Positions 1-7,714 of a stretch of DNA of 44,866 nucleotides are shown piece by piece. This DNA is from Tepidamorphus sp. Lineage in GTDB: Bacteria > Pseudomonadota > Alphaproteobacteria > Rhizobiales > Tepidamorphaceae. The notes beneath the pieces were generated by a model. It made no database searches. It worked only from the letters and a program-made list of their open reading frames with translations, and was not told where the DNA came from. The position numbers and the translations under genes were made by a program. The stretch is from contig JANQKY010000055.1 of assembly GCA_028280885.1 (NCBI GenBank), positions 1-44,866 on the forward strand, in the 5' to 3' direction. Every line of letters begins with the position of its first letter. Position 1 is the stretch's first letter.

Positions 1-27
1 GTGTGGCTGCCGCGTTTGTAGGTCTCC

Positions 28-93
28 ATCCCCGGATGCTAAGGCATCCTGTCGCCTAAAGGCGAGGGGTTTACAGATCCCCTAGCGGGGACT
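28..93 (+). mobile_element. Triple-hairpin end, possible IS200/IS605-type right end
   Basis: Seen: three perfect small hairpins in a row, GGATGC-TAAG-GCATCC (34-49), TCGCC-TAAA-GGCGA (52-65) and TCCCC-TAGC-GGGGA (78-91). CCCC at 30-33 can pair with GGGG at 66-69 and enclose the first two in a three-way junction. The block ends where integrase-like coding sequence begins (about 94), and it contains stops in the integrase frame (19-21, 40-42). Known: IS200/IS605 elements end in subterminal hairpins with CCTAAAGG-like stems, and the 3' end of the TnpB guide RNA overlaps such an end. Inference: this is the right end of such an element joined to the integrase gene. No transposase is visible in the window, so the assignment is tentative. 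Confidence 0.35.
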
Positions 94-450
94 CTAAAGC
101 GGACCCTCGATATCGGTCCGACCGGTGACCTTGCCTGGATCAGTGGTGAGCGTGGCCAGCCACTGACCAAGGAGTCGTTCGGCAACATGTTCCGCAAAGC
201 CTGCAATACGACCGGCATCAAGAAATCCGCTCACGGGATTCGCAAACTCGCGGCAACGAGAGCTGCGGAAGCTGGCTTGAGCGTAGCAGAGCTTGAAGCC
301 GCATTCGGCTGGACCGGTGGCACCATGGCCAGTCACTACACGAAATCGGCTGATCGGAAACGTCTGGCGAAGCAGGCTTGGGACAAAATGGGGAACACAG
401 TTTCCCCGCACCCTGCTGGCGACACCCCGCACCTCAAGAAAAGAGGCTGA
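94..450 (+). pseudogene. Tyrosine recombinase (phage-type integrase), C-terminal fragment
   Basis: The open frame reads GPTGDLAWISGERGQPLTKE shortly after its start, then SAHGIRKLAATRAAEAG and FGWTGGTMASHYTKSADR. These match the catalytic C-terminal domain of tyrosine integrases: the HxxR box is HGIRK and the nucleophile is the Tyr of ASHYTK. The N-terminal SAM-like domain and the first catalytic Arg are absent, and in-frame stops at 19-21 and 40-42 separate it from anything upstream, so it cannot be a complete enzyme. An internal ATG at 187 could give an 87-residue product but this is unlikely to be functional. It ends 34 bp from the 3' end of tRNA-Leu, as expected for the integrase of an element inserted in that tRNA gene. 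Confidence 0.8.
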
Positions 451-484
451 CACGTCAATGTGTTATCAAAGGCTGAAATCAAAA

Positions 485-571
485 TGGTGCGGTCGAGAAG
501 ACTCGAACTTCCACCCGTGTTACCGGACAGCGACCTCAACGCTGCGCGTCTACCAATTCCGCCACGACCGC
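485..571 (-). tRNA. tRNA-Leu (GAG)
   Basis: On the minus strand an 87-nt cloverleaf runs from GCGGTCG (acceptor 5' arm, plus-strand 565-571) to the matching CGACCGC followed by an encoded ACCA (485-488). The anticodon stem is CAGCG/CGCTG with loop TTGAGGT, giving anticodon GAG for CUC/CUU Leu codons. A long variable arm (CCG/CGG) fits a class II tRNA, and the T loop is TTCGAGT. The 3' end faces the integrase fragment at lower coordinates, so this tRNA is probably the attachment site of the island at the window edge. Confidence 0.95.
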
Positions 572-675
572 AAAACGCCCGTCAGGCCTTTCAGCCAGCG
601 GGCACGCGGTCATGTAGCAAACAAGATGCCGCCGAACAAGAGGGGTTTGTCGGTTGCGGCCGTCCATGCACAGAA

Positions 676-1011
676 TCAATCCACCTGCCGGTCCGGCGAT
701 CCGTCCGCGGCCTGCGTATCGGCGGCCGACCCATCTGGCTGAGCGGCCGGTGGGGATATCTGTTCCCGGCGCCGCCGCTCCGGCGGCACGGGCAGCATGC
801 GCTTGATGGCGATCGAGATCTTCTCGCCCTGCACCAGGATCTGACCCTCGGCGATCGGCATGTTGTGGGCCAGCACGGTGACGTCGTCGTTCTCCAGCTT
901 GTCGAGCGCGATGACGGCGCCGCGGCCCATGCGCAGAAGCTGGTGCACCGGCATCGTCGCCGTGCCGAGCTGTACCGCCAGATCGATCGAAACGTCATCA
1001 AGTGTGGACAT
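676..1011 (-). CDS. fliN: FliN/FliM-family flagellar motor switch protein (SpoA domain)
   Basis: The 111-residue protein contains one SpoA (surface presentation of antigens) domain over about residues 8-80, with the FliN-like stretches LAVQLGTATMPVHQLLRMGR, GAVIALDKLENDDVTVLAH and GQILVQGEKISIAI. FliN sits in the cytoplasmic C-ring of the flagellar motor and helps set rotation direction. A Pro/Ala/Asp-rich tail of about 35 residues follows. The ATG at 1011 is chosen because GGGGGAAGG lies just upstream; an earlier in-frame start at 1032 has no ribosome binding site. No flagellar gene neighbours it, and the usual N-terminal extension of FliN is missing, so it may be an accessory SpoA protein rather than the main switch component. 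Confidence 0.75.
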   Translation of the reverse strand: MSTLDDVSIDLAVQLGTATMPVHQLLRMGRGAVIALDKLENDDVTVLAHNMPIAEGQILVQGEKISIAIKRMLPVPPERRRREQISPPAAQPDGSAADTQAADGSPDRQVD

Positions 1012-1089
1012 CGCCCTTCCCCCGCAGTCCAATGGCGCGAACGGACAGACTCAACGCGCCACCCAAGCTGGCGCGGATATGGTTAGCGA

Positions 1090-1800
1090 ATGGTTAACGT
1101 CCTCCCCGACGACACGTGCCACGATCAGGCGGAATGCCCTCCAATCGAATGGCGGATCAGCGACCGGCCCGTCCCCTATCCCGACGCGCTCGCCTTCATG
1201 GAGGCCCGTGTCGCGGCGATCGCGGCGGGAGAGGCGCCGGAGTGCATCTGGCTTCTCGAACATCCCCCGCTCTACACCGCCGGCACCAGCGCAGACGACG
1301 GCGAACTGGTCGATCCGGCGCGATTTCCCACCTTCCGGACCGGGCGCGGCGGCCAGTGGACGTATCACGGCCCCGGCCAGCGGATCGCCTATGTGATGCT
1401 CGACCTGTCGCGGCGCGGACGCGACGTGCGCCGCTTCGTCGCCGACCTGGAGCACTGGATCATCGCCGCGCTCAGCGCCTTCAATGTCGACGGCGAGATC
1501 CGCGACGGCCGCGTCGGCGTCTGGGTGCGCCGCCCCGAGAAGGGGCCGGAGATCGAGGAAAAGATCGCCGCGATCGGCATCCGGGTGCGGCGCTGGGTGT
1601 CGTTCCACGGCATCTCGATCAATGTCGAGCCGGATCTGACGCATTTCGACGGCATCGTGCCCTGCGGCATCGCCGAACACGGCGTCACGAGCCTCGTCGA
1701 TCTCGGCCGCGTCGTGACGATGGCGGAGGTCGATGCGGCATTGCGCGCTGCCTTCGAGGACGTTTTCGAGCGCGAGACTACACGGTCCGGCGAATCGTGA
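1090..1800 (+). CDS. lipB: Lipoyl(octanoyl) transferase LipB
   Basis: This 236-residue enzyme moves octanoyl from octanoyl-ACP to the lipoyl domains of 2-oxoacid dehydrogenases, the first step of endogenous lipoate synthesis, in the cytoplasm. The BPL/LplA/LipB fold is clear: [13 protein letters not shown] (about 55-67), [12 protein letters not shown] (86-97), the catalytic Lys in [14 protein letters not shown] (Lys158) and the catalytic Cys in [15 protein letters not shown] (Cys192). The length is normal for the family. Its 3' end overlaps the convergent acylphosphatase gene by 23 bp. lipA is not in the window. Confidence 0.96.
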   Translation: MVNVLPDDTCHDQAECPPIEWRISDRPVPYPDALAFMEARVAAIAAGEAPECIWLLEHPPLYTAGTSADDGELVDPARFPTFRTGRGGQWTYHGPGQRIAYVMLDLSRRGRDVRRFVADLEHWIIAALSAFNVDGEIRDGRVGVWVRRPEKGPEIEEKIAAIGIRVRRWVSFHGISINVEPDLTHFDGIVPCGIAEHGVTSLVDLGRVVTMAEVDAALRAAFEDVFERETTRSGES

Positions 1801-2053
1801 ACCCGTCCGGCGCGGCTCCGCCCTCCGACACGATCCGCACCGCCGCAACGACCGCATCGCGCGGCCCCTCGCCGCAGCGACGGAGCATCTCGGCGACCAC
1901 CGCCTCCGGTCCGCTGAACACGGCCTCGACGGCGCCGTCGCGACAGTTCTGCACCCATCCCGACAGGCCGAGCGCCCGCGCGTTCTCCTGTGTCCAGGCC
2001 CGGTAGTAGACGCCCTGGACGCGGCCTTCGATGCGGACATGGACGGTGCGCAT
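1778..2053 (-). CDS. acyP: Acylphosphatase
   Basis: The 91-residue protein is a complete acylphosphatase, which hydrolyses the carboxyl-phosphate bond of acyl phosphates. The signature [14 protein letters not shown] carries the phosphate-binding Arg18, and [17 protein letters not shown] carries the catalytic Asn36. The start at 2053 gives the family-standard N-terminus [14 protein letters not shown] and has AGGGGGC upstream; the open frame extends further but only through repeat-derived sequence. It is convergent with lipB and overlaps its last 23 bp. Physiological substrates of bacterial acylphosphatases are poorly defined. Confidence 0.93.
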   Translation of the reverse strand: MRTVHVRIEGRVQGVYYRAWTQENARALGLSGWVQNCRDGAVEAVFSGPEAVVAEMLRRCGEGPRDAVVAAVRIVSEGGAAPDGFTIRRTV

Positions 2054-2224
2054 GGCGGTGCCCCCTGGATGACGAGCGGAAAGCGAGACTACCGTGTGTC
2101 GGCGGGAAACCCAATGCGGGCGATCCGGGGCCGGCCGGCGTGTGGTGAAGGGAGACGCTAACAGGGTGATCTGCGGGATGGCGAGAGAGGGTTGCGCCCC
2201 GCCGTCCCACTCTCTGCGGTCATT

Positions 2225-2410
2225 GCCGGAAGAGGCGGCAGCCGTAAGAAACCACCCCTCCCTTGTCATCCCGGCCGGAGGCGAAGCCGGAGAGCCGGGA
2301 TCGGGGAACCCGGGCGCATGCTGGTGTTTTCGACCGATGGATCGGTGGCTCCCCGATCCCGGCTCGACCTACGGTCGTCCGGGATGACGAACGCGAGGTT
2401 TGCGCCCCGC
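2225..2410. repeat. Palindromic intergenic repeat, copy A
   Basis: This is one of two direct copies separated by about 130 bp. The outer arms are GTCATCCCGG (2265-2274) and CCGGGATGAC (2379-2388). A perfect 16-bp inner pair, GAGCCGGGATCGGGGA (2292-2307) and TCCCCGATCCCGGCTC (2350-2365), makes the element a large cruciform-capable inverted repeat. Open frames across it on either strand are by-products of the repeat and not genes. Together with copy B it fills most of the 700-bp gap between acyP and cfa. Confidence 0.85.
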
Positions 2411-2434
2411 TGTCCCACTCTCTGTGGTCATGGA

Positions 2435-2455
2435 TGCCCGGAACAAGTCCGGGCA
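2435..2455. repeat. Short intergenic hairpin (TGCCCGGA-ACAAG-TCCGGGCA)
   Basis: A perfect 8-bp stem with the five-base loop ACAAG lies between the two larger repeats. A sister hairpin with the same loop, TTGCCGGG-ACAAG-CCCGGCAA, occurs at 29813-29833. Short palindromes of this type are dispersed in alphaproteobacterial intergenic DNA. No function can be assigned. Confidence 0.8.
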
Positions 2456-2540
2456 TGACATCCGAGTGGGTGGCCAAGCTGAAAACAAAAAGCCCCGTGC
2501 CCGCTGAACCGGACAGCAGTGGACCACGCCCCGGCATGAC

Positions 2541-2726
2541 GCCGGAAGAGGCGGCAGCGGTAAGAAACCACCGCTCCCTCGTCATCCCGGCCGGAGGCAA
2601 AGCCGGAGAGCCGGGATCGGGGAACCCGGGCGCATGCTGGTGTTTTCCACCGATGGATAAGGGGCTCCCCGATCCCGGCTCGGCCTGACGGCCGTCCGGG
2701 ATGACGAACGAGAGGTTTGCGCGCCA
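2541..2726. repeat. Palindromic intergenic repeat, copy B
   Basis: The second direct copy is roughly 90% identical to copy A by eye. Its outer arms are CGTCATCCCGG (2580-2590) and CCGGGATGACG (2696-2706), and its perfect 16-bp inner arms lie at 2608-2623 and 2666-2681. The last bases reach to within about 30 bp of the cfa stop codon, so the element may also lie in the 3' untranslated region of cfa mRNA. Confidence 0.85.
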
Positions 2727-2754
2727 CCGCCCCCACCTGATCACCTCGCCCGGA

Positions 2755-3984
2755 TCAGCCCGCCCGCGCCTCAAGCAGCGCCCGCTCGTCGTCGACGATG
2801 AAATCGCGCAGGATCGGCACCGCGTCGCGTTCGCGCGACAAGAGCAGCTGATAGACCATGTTGGAGCCGTGCAGGAAGCCGAGCTCGACGGCGGAAAGAT
2901 AGAACTCCCACATCCGGCAGAAGCGCTCGTCATAGAGCGCGGCGGCCTTGTCGCGATTGGCGGCGAAGCGTTCGCGCCAGTGCTTGATCGTATAATAGTA
3001 GTGCAGCCGCAGGATCTCGTTGTCGCAGGCCCACAGCCCGACCCGCTCCAGCGAGGCGAAGACCTCCGACAGCGCCGGCACGTAGCCGCCGGGAAAGATG
3101 TATTTGCGGATGAACGGCCCGGTCGTGCCCGGCGGCGTCATGCGGCCGATCGCATGGATCATCGCGAAGCCGTCATCTGTCAGCAGGTCCCGCACCTTGC
3201 CGAAATATTCGTCGAAATGCCGTACGCCGACATGTTCCATCATGCCGACCGAGACGACCCGGTCGAAACGGCCGTCAAGCTCGCGGTAGTCGCGCTCGAC
3301 GAAGGTTACCCGGTCAGCCACGCCGGCGGCCGCGACGCGCTCGCGCGACACCTTGATCTGTTCCGGCGAGACGTTGATCGCGGTCACCCGCGCACCAAGC
3401 CGGGCAAGCTGGATCGCAAGCGATCCCCAGCCCGAGCCGATCTCGGCGACCCTCATGTCCGGTTCGAGACGCAGCTTGGCGGCAATATGCAGGAGCTTCG
3501 CCTCCTGGGCGGCCTCCAGCGTATCGGTCTCGGGATCGCGAAAATAGGCGCAGGAATAGTTGAGCCCCTCGTCGAGGAAGAGCCGGTAGAGATCGCCCGA
3601 CAGGTCGTAGTGATGGCGGACGTTCTGTGCTGCCAGGCCGAGCGGATTGGCCTGCTGCCAGCGCTTCAGGCCGCGCCAGACGCGGCGCAACAGCTTCTGC
3701 GACCCGGCCGAGGCAAGGCCTGACCGATTGACCGAGAACAGCGTCAGGAAGTCGTGGACCGTCGACCCGTCCTCGAACGTCAGCGTGCCGTCCATATAGG
3801 CTTCGGCGGCGATCAGTTCGGGATTGAGCGCGAGCTTGCGGTGCAGCGATGCATCGCTTAGCCGCACCGTCACCGTCGGCCCGTTCTCGCCGGAGCCGAA
3901 TTCATGCAGCCCGCCGCCGGCATCGTAAAGCCGCATCCGGCCGTTCCGCACGAATTTCCGCAACAGGCCGGAGAGAAGCCGCAT
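2755..3984 (-). CDS. cfa: Cyclopropane-fatty-acyl-phospholipid synthase
   Basis: The 409-residue SAM-dependent methyltransferase adds a methylene bridge to cis double bonds of membrane phospholipid acyl chains. An N-terminal lipid-binding domain (1 to about 115) precedes the conserved NVRHHYDLSGDLYRLFLD and YSCAYF region (121-148) and the SAM-binding motif RVAEIGSGWGSLAIQLA (about 178-194). VSVGMMEHVG follows about 60 residues later. The length and N-terminus match the family. It lies downstream of pccA on the same strand, 142 bp away. The palindromic repeats begin right after its stop. Confidence 0.95.
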   Translation of the reverse strand: MRLLSGLLRKFVRNGRMRLYDAGGGLHEFGSGENGPTVTVRLSDASLHRKLALNPELIAAEAYMDGTLTFEDGSTVHDFLTLFSVNRSGLASAGSQKLLRRVWRGLKRWQQANPLGLAAQNVRHHYDLSGDLYRLFLDEGLNYSCAYFRDPETDTLEAAQEAKLLHIAAKLRLEPDMRVAEIGSGWGSLAIQLARLGARVTAINVSPEQIKVSRERVAAAGVADRVTFVERDYRELDGRFDRVVSVGMMEHVGVRHFDEYFGKVRDLLTDDGFAMIHAIGRMTPPGTTGPFIRKYIFPGGYVPALSEVFASLERVGLWACDNEILRLHYYYTIKHWRERFAANRDKAAALYDERFCRMWEFYLSAVELGFLHGSNMVYQLLLSRERDAVPILRDFIVDDERALLEARAG

Positions 3985-3996
3985 CGTCGAAGCCCT

Positions 3997-4095
3997 TCAA
4001 GCTAAAGACCGGTCGAGAATGTCGACAAGGACCATCATCCGCGGATCGTGCGGGCCAAAGCGGATCCGGCCGACATTGATCTGCGCACGCTGCAT
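3997..4095 (-). CDS. Possible 32-residue small protein between pccA and cfa
   Basis: In the 142-bp pccA-cfa gap, an ATG at 4095 preceded by GGAAGGG at good spacing opens a 32-codon frame on the same strand. It begins MQRAQINVGRIRFG and ends VDILDRSLA. No family is recognised. The ribosome binding site and its coherent, mixed composition are the only arguments for it; a chance frame in high-GC DNA is equally possible. Confidence 0.25.
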   Translation of the reverse strand: MQRAQINVGRIRFGPHDPRMMVLVDILDRSLA

Positions 4096-4126
4096 CCGAA
4101 CCCTTCCGTCGCCGACGTCTCCCGGC

Positions 4127-6136
4127 TCAAGAAAACTCCATGATAACCGCGTCGACCGCAAGGCTCGCGCCGGGCTCGGCATGGATTTTCGAGACGACCG
4201 CGTCGCGCTCGGCCCGCAGCACGTTTTCCATCTTCATCGCCTCGACGACGGCGAGCGTCTCGCCGGCCTTGATCTCCTGCCCCTCGCTGACGGCGATCGA
4301 GACGACCAGGCCCGGCATCGGGCAGAGCAGCATCTTGGAGGTATCCGGCGGCACCTTCACCGGCATCAGCGCGGCAAGCTCCGCCTCCCGCTCGGTGAAC
4401 ACGTCGGCCTTCACTGAAACGCCGCGATAGTCGATTGCAAAACCGGTCAGCGTCGGCGCGACCTGGACCGAAACGGCCTCCCCGCCGATCGTTCCCGTCC
4501 AGACGGGATGCCCCGGCACCCAGTGCGAATGCACATGCAGCGGCTCGGCCTCGCCATCGGCGGCAAAGGCGATCGAATAGTCGGGCGGGCCGCCGGACAC
4601 GGTCAGATGAACGCTCCTGCCGTCGAAGCGGACGACGCGGCGACCCGGAAAGCGGTAGCCGCCCTCCTGCATCTGCCCGGAGATCACCCGGCGCCGGCTG
4701 TTGTTCAAGTGATCGATCGAGGCGGCGACCGCGCAGATCACCCGCTCGGCGGCGTCGTCCGGCTCGCGCGGATGGAAGCCGTCGGGATATTCCTCGGCGA
4801 TAAACCCGGTCGACAGCGCCCCCTCGATCCAGCGCGGATGCTCCATCAGCGCCGACAGGAAGGGGATGTTGTGCTGGATTCCCTCGATGTAATAGGCATC
4901 GAGCGCCCGGCCCATATGGGCGATCGCACTCCGGCGGTCCGGCCCGTGCGTGACGAGCTTGGAGATCATCGGATCGTAAAACATCGAGATCTCGCCGCCC
5001 TCGTAGACGCCGGTGTCGATGCGGGTCGTCAAGCCGTCATGCGTGCCCTCCTCCGGCGGCTGATAGCGCACCAGCCGGCCGATCGAGGGCAGGAAGTTGC
5101 GATAGGGATCCTCGGCATAGACGCGCGATTCGATCGCCCAGCCATTGAGCGTGATATCGGACTGGGCAAAGGGCAGCGCCTCGCCGGCGGCAACCCGGAT
5201 CATCTGCTCGACCAGGTCGACGCCGGTGATCAGTTCGGTCACCGGATGCTCGACCTGCAGCCGCGTGTTCATCTCCAGGAAAAAGAAGGACCGGTCCTGG
5301 CCGGCGACGAACTCGACCGTGCCGGCGGAGAAATAGCCGACCGCCTTGGCGAGCGCGACGGCCTGTTCGCCCATCTCCTTGCGGGTCGCCTCGTCGAGCA
5401 GCGGCGATGGCGCCTCTTCGACGACCTTCTGGTTGCGCCGCTGGATCGAGCATTCGCGCTCGCCGAGATAGACGACGTTGCCGTGCTTGTCGCCGATCAG
5501 CTGGATCTCGACATGGCGCGGGTTCTCGATGAATTTCTCCACGAAGACCCGGTCGTCGCCGAAGGAGGATTTCGCTTCCGATTTCGAGCGCAGGAAGCCC
5601 TCGGCCACCTCGTCGGCCGAATAGGCGACGCGCATGCCCTTGCCGCCGCCGCCGGCGGACGCCTTGATCATCACCGGATAGCCGATCTCGTCGGCGATCT
5701 TGACGGCCTGCGCCTCGTCCTCGATCACGCCGAGGAAGCCCGGCACGGTCGAGACGCCGGCGCCGTCGGCGACCTTCTTGGATTCGATCTTGTCGCCCAT
5801 CGCCTCGATCGCGCCGACCGGCGGACCGATGAAGGCGATGCCGGCCTTGTCCAGCGCCTCGGCGAAGGCGGCGTTCTCGGACAAAAACCCGTAGCCCGGA
5901 TGCACGGCTTCCGCGCCGGTCTCCCGGCAGGCCTCGAGAATGCGCTCGATCAGCAGATAGGACTGCGCGGCCGGCGGCGGGCCGATATGCACCGCCTCGT
6001 CGGCCATCTCCACATGCAACGCGTCCTTGTCGGCGTCGGAGTAGACAGCGACGGTCGCAATCCCCATCTTGCGGGCAGTCTTGATGACCCGGCAGGCGAT
6101 CTCGCCACGGTTGGCGATCAGTATCTTGGAAAACAT
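4127..6136 (-). CDS. pccA: Propionyl-CoA carboxylase, biotin-carrying alpha subunit
   Basis: The 669-residue protein couples biotin carboxylation to carboxyl transfer, converting propionyl-CoA to methylmalonyl-CoA with PccB. The biotin carboxylase domain begins MFSKILIANRGEIACRVIKT, includes the ATP-grasp glycine loop KASAGGGGKGMR, and continues to about residue 450. A BT linker domain typical of PCC alpha chains follows. The C-terminal biotinyl domain carries EAMKMEN with the biotinylated Lys at about 635. The start at 6136 is the family N-terminus; the open frame runs another 62 codons upstream without homology. It is divergent from rimO, and its partner gene pccB lies at 14551-16083. Confidence 0.95.
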   Translation of the reverse strand: MFSKILIANRGEIACRVIKTARKMGIATVAVYSDADKDALHVEMADEAVHIGPPPAAQSYLLIERILEACRETGAEAVHPGYGFLSENAAFAEALDKAGIAFIGPPVGAIEAMGDKIESKKVADGAGVSTVPGFLGVIEDEAQAVKIADEIGYPVMIKASAGGGGKGMRVAYSADEVAEGFLRSKSEAKSSFGDDRVFVEKFIENPRHVEIQLIGDKHGNVVYLGERECSIQRRNQKVVEEAPSPLLDEATRKEMGEQAVALAKAVGYFSAGTVEFVAGQDRSFFFLEMNTRLQVEHPVTELITGVDLVEQMIRVAAGEALPFAQSDITLNGWAIESRVYAEDPYRNFLPSIGRLVRYQPPEEGTHDGLTTRIDTGVYEGGEISMFYDPMISKLVTHGPDRRSAIAHMGRALDAYYIEGIQHNIPFLSALMEHPRWIEGALSTGFIAEEYPDGFHPREPDDAAERVICAVAASIDHLNNSRRRVISGQMQEGGYRFPGRRVVRFDGRSVHLTVSGGPPDYSIAFAADGEAEPLHVHSHWVPGHPVWTGTIGGEAVSVQVAPTLTGFAIDYRGVSVKADVFTEREAELAALMPVKVPPDTSKMLLCPMPGLVVSIAVSEGQEIKAGETLAVVEAMKMENVLRAERDAVVSKIHAEPGASLAVDAVIMEFS

Positions 6137-6362
6137 GTAAGGCGTTCGTCCCTTTTCCCGCCCCTCAAGCCTCGGAACGGGCTCATGAAGCATCGCCCGA
6201 GTTGTAGTCGGATGATGCAGCGCAGTAAATGCCTGCTTAAGTCGGGTATCAGGCAAGATGCCCAGGGTGCGGAACGCGGGGCGGAAAAAGTGGCAGGCCG
6301 GCCGGTCATGGTGTAGGGCCAATGGGAAACGGCGCCGCCGTCACAGCAAATCGAAGAAGCAC

Positions 6363-7679
6363 ATGAGCACGAACGCCCCTTCCGTCGGTATCGTCAGCCT
6401 GGGCTGTCCCAAGGCGCTGGTCGATTCGGAACGGATCCTGACCAAGCTGCGCGCGCAGGGCTATACGGTATCGCCGGACTATGACGGCGCCGACGTCGTC
6501 ATCGTCAACACCTGCGGCTTCCTCGACAGCGCCAAGGCGGAATCGCTGGAGGCAATCGGCGAGGCGGTCGCCGAGAACGGCCGCGTCGTGGTGACCGGCT
6601 GCATGGGCGTCGAAGAAGACCGGATCCGCAGCGAATTCCCTGACGTGCTCTCGGTCACCGGCCCGCATCAATACGAGGCCGTCGTCGGCGCGGTGAACGA
6701 GGCGGCGCCACCGAAACACGATCCTTTCGTCGATCTGGTGCCGCCGGAGGGCCTGCGCCTTACGCCGCGCCACTACGCCTATCTGAAGATTTCCGAGGGC
6801 TGCAACAACCGCTGCTCGTTCTGCATCATCCCGCACTTGCGCGGCGACCTCGCCTCCCGGCCGATCAACCGCGTGCTGCTGGAGGCCGAAAAGCTCGCCA
6901 ACGCCGGTGTAAAGGAACTGCTGGTCATCAGCCAGGACACGTCGGCCTATGGCGTCGACCTGAAGTATCAGGAGAGCGATTTCCGCGGACGCGCTGTAAA
7001 GACTCGCTTTTTCGATCTGGCACGGGAGCTTGGCGACCTCGGGATCTGGATCCGCCTGCACTATGTCTACCCTTACCCGCATGTCGACCAGGTGATCCCG
7101 CTGATGGCCGACGGCAAGATCCTGCCCTATCTCGACATCCCGTTTCAGCACGCAAGCCCGCCGGTGCTGAAAGCGATGCGCCGCCCGGCCCATGCCGAGA
7201 AGACGCTGGAACGCATCCGCCGCTGGCGCGAGATCTGCCCGGATCTGGCCATCCGCTCGACCTTCATCGTCGGCTTTCCCGGCGAGACGGAGGAAGATTT
7301 CGAGACCCTGCTCGACTTCATCGAGGATGCCGACATCGACCGGGTCGGCTGCTTCCGCTACGAGCCCGTCGCCGGCGCGAAATCGAACGACCTGCCGAAC
7401 CCCGTGCCCGACGACGTGACGGAGGAACGCTGGGCGGCCCTCATGGAAACCGCCCAGGCCGTCAGCGCCGCCCGCCTCAAGACCAAAGTCGGCCGCGAGA
7501 TCGACGTGATCATCGATTCTGTCGACAGCGACGGCGCGACCGGCCGCTCGGTCTGGGACGCGCCGGAAATCGACGGCTCGGTCTTCCTGCCGCACGAGGA
7601 CGACCTGTCGCCCGGCGATATCGTCAGGGCCCGGGTCGCCAAGGCCACCGAATACGATCTGGAAGCCGATCTGATCTGA
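6363..7679 (+). CDS. rimO: Ribosomal protein uS12 methylthiotransferase RimO
   Basis: This 438-residue radical-SAM enzyme methylthiolates a conserved Asp of ribosomal protein S12. The N-terminal MTTase domain has the cluster-binding Cys15 ([12 protein letters not shown]), Cys51 ([11 protein letters not shown]) and Cys80 (VTGCMG). The radical-SAM CxxxCxxC motif, [13 protein letters not shown], gives Cys147, 151 and 154. A TRAM domain closes the protein (about 375-438). The ATG at 6363 is the family start and follows GAAGAAG. The gene is read divergently from pccA across a 226-bp gap. Confidence 0.97.
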   Translation: MSTNAPSVGIVSLGCPKALVDSERILTKLRAQGYTVSPDYDGADVVIVNTCGFLDSAKAESLEAIGEAVAENGRVVVTGCMGVEEDRIRSEFPDVLSVTGPHQYEAVVGAVNEAAPPKHDPFVDLVPPEGLRLTPRHYAYLKISEGCNNRCSFCIIPHLRGDLASRPINRVLLEAEKLANAGVKELLVISQDTSAYGVDLKYQESDFRGRAVKTRFFDLARELGDLGIWIRLHYVYPYPHVDQVIPLMADGKILPYLDIPFQHASPPVLKAMRRPAHAEKTLERIRRWREICPDLAIRSTFIVGFPGETEEDFETLLDFIEDADIDRVGCFRYEPVAGAKSNDLPNPVPDDVTEERWAALMETAQAVSAARLKTKVGREIDVIIDSVDSDGATGRSVWDAPEIDGSVFLPHEDDLSPGDIVRARVAKATEYDLEADLI

Positions 7680-7714
7680 CTTAAAGACCGCGACGACATT
7701 CAGGGGAACGCAAA

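Noticed and set aside
2220..2933. Open frames of 90-240 codons across the 2.2-2.9 kb intergenic DNA
   Set aside because: They follow the palindromic repeats and give repeat-type peptides such as PGLVPGIHD; no gene family matches.
4508..6316. Long open frame on the plus strand opposite pccA
   Set aside because: It is the antisense shadow of a well-supported high-GC gene, has no recognisable domain and no ribosome binding site at its start.
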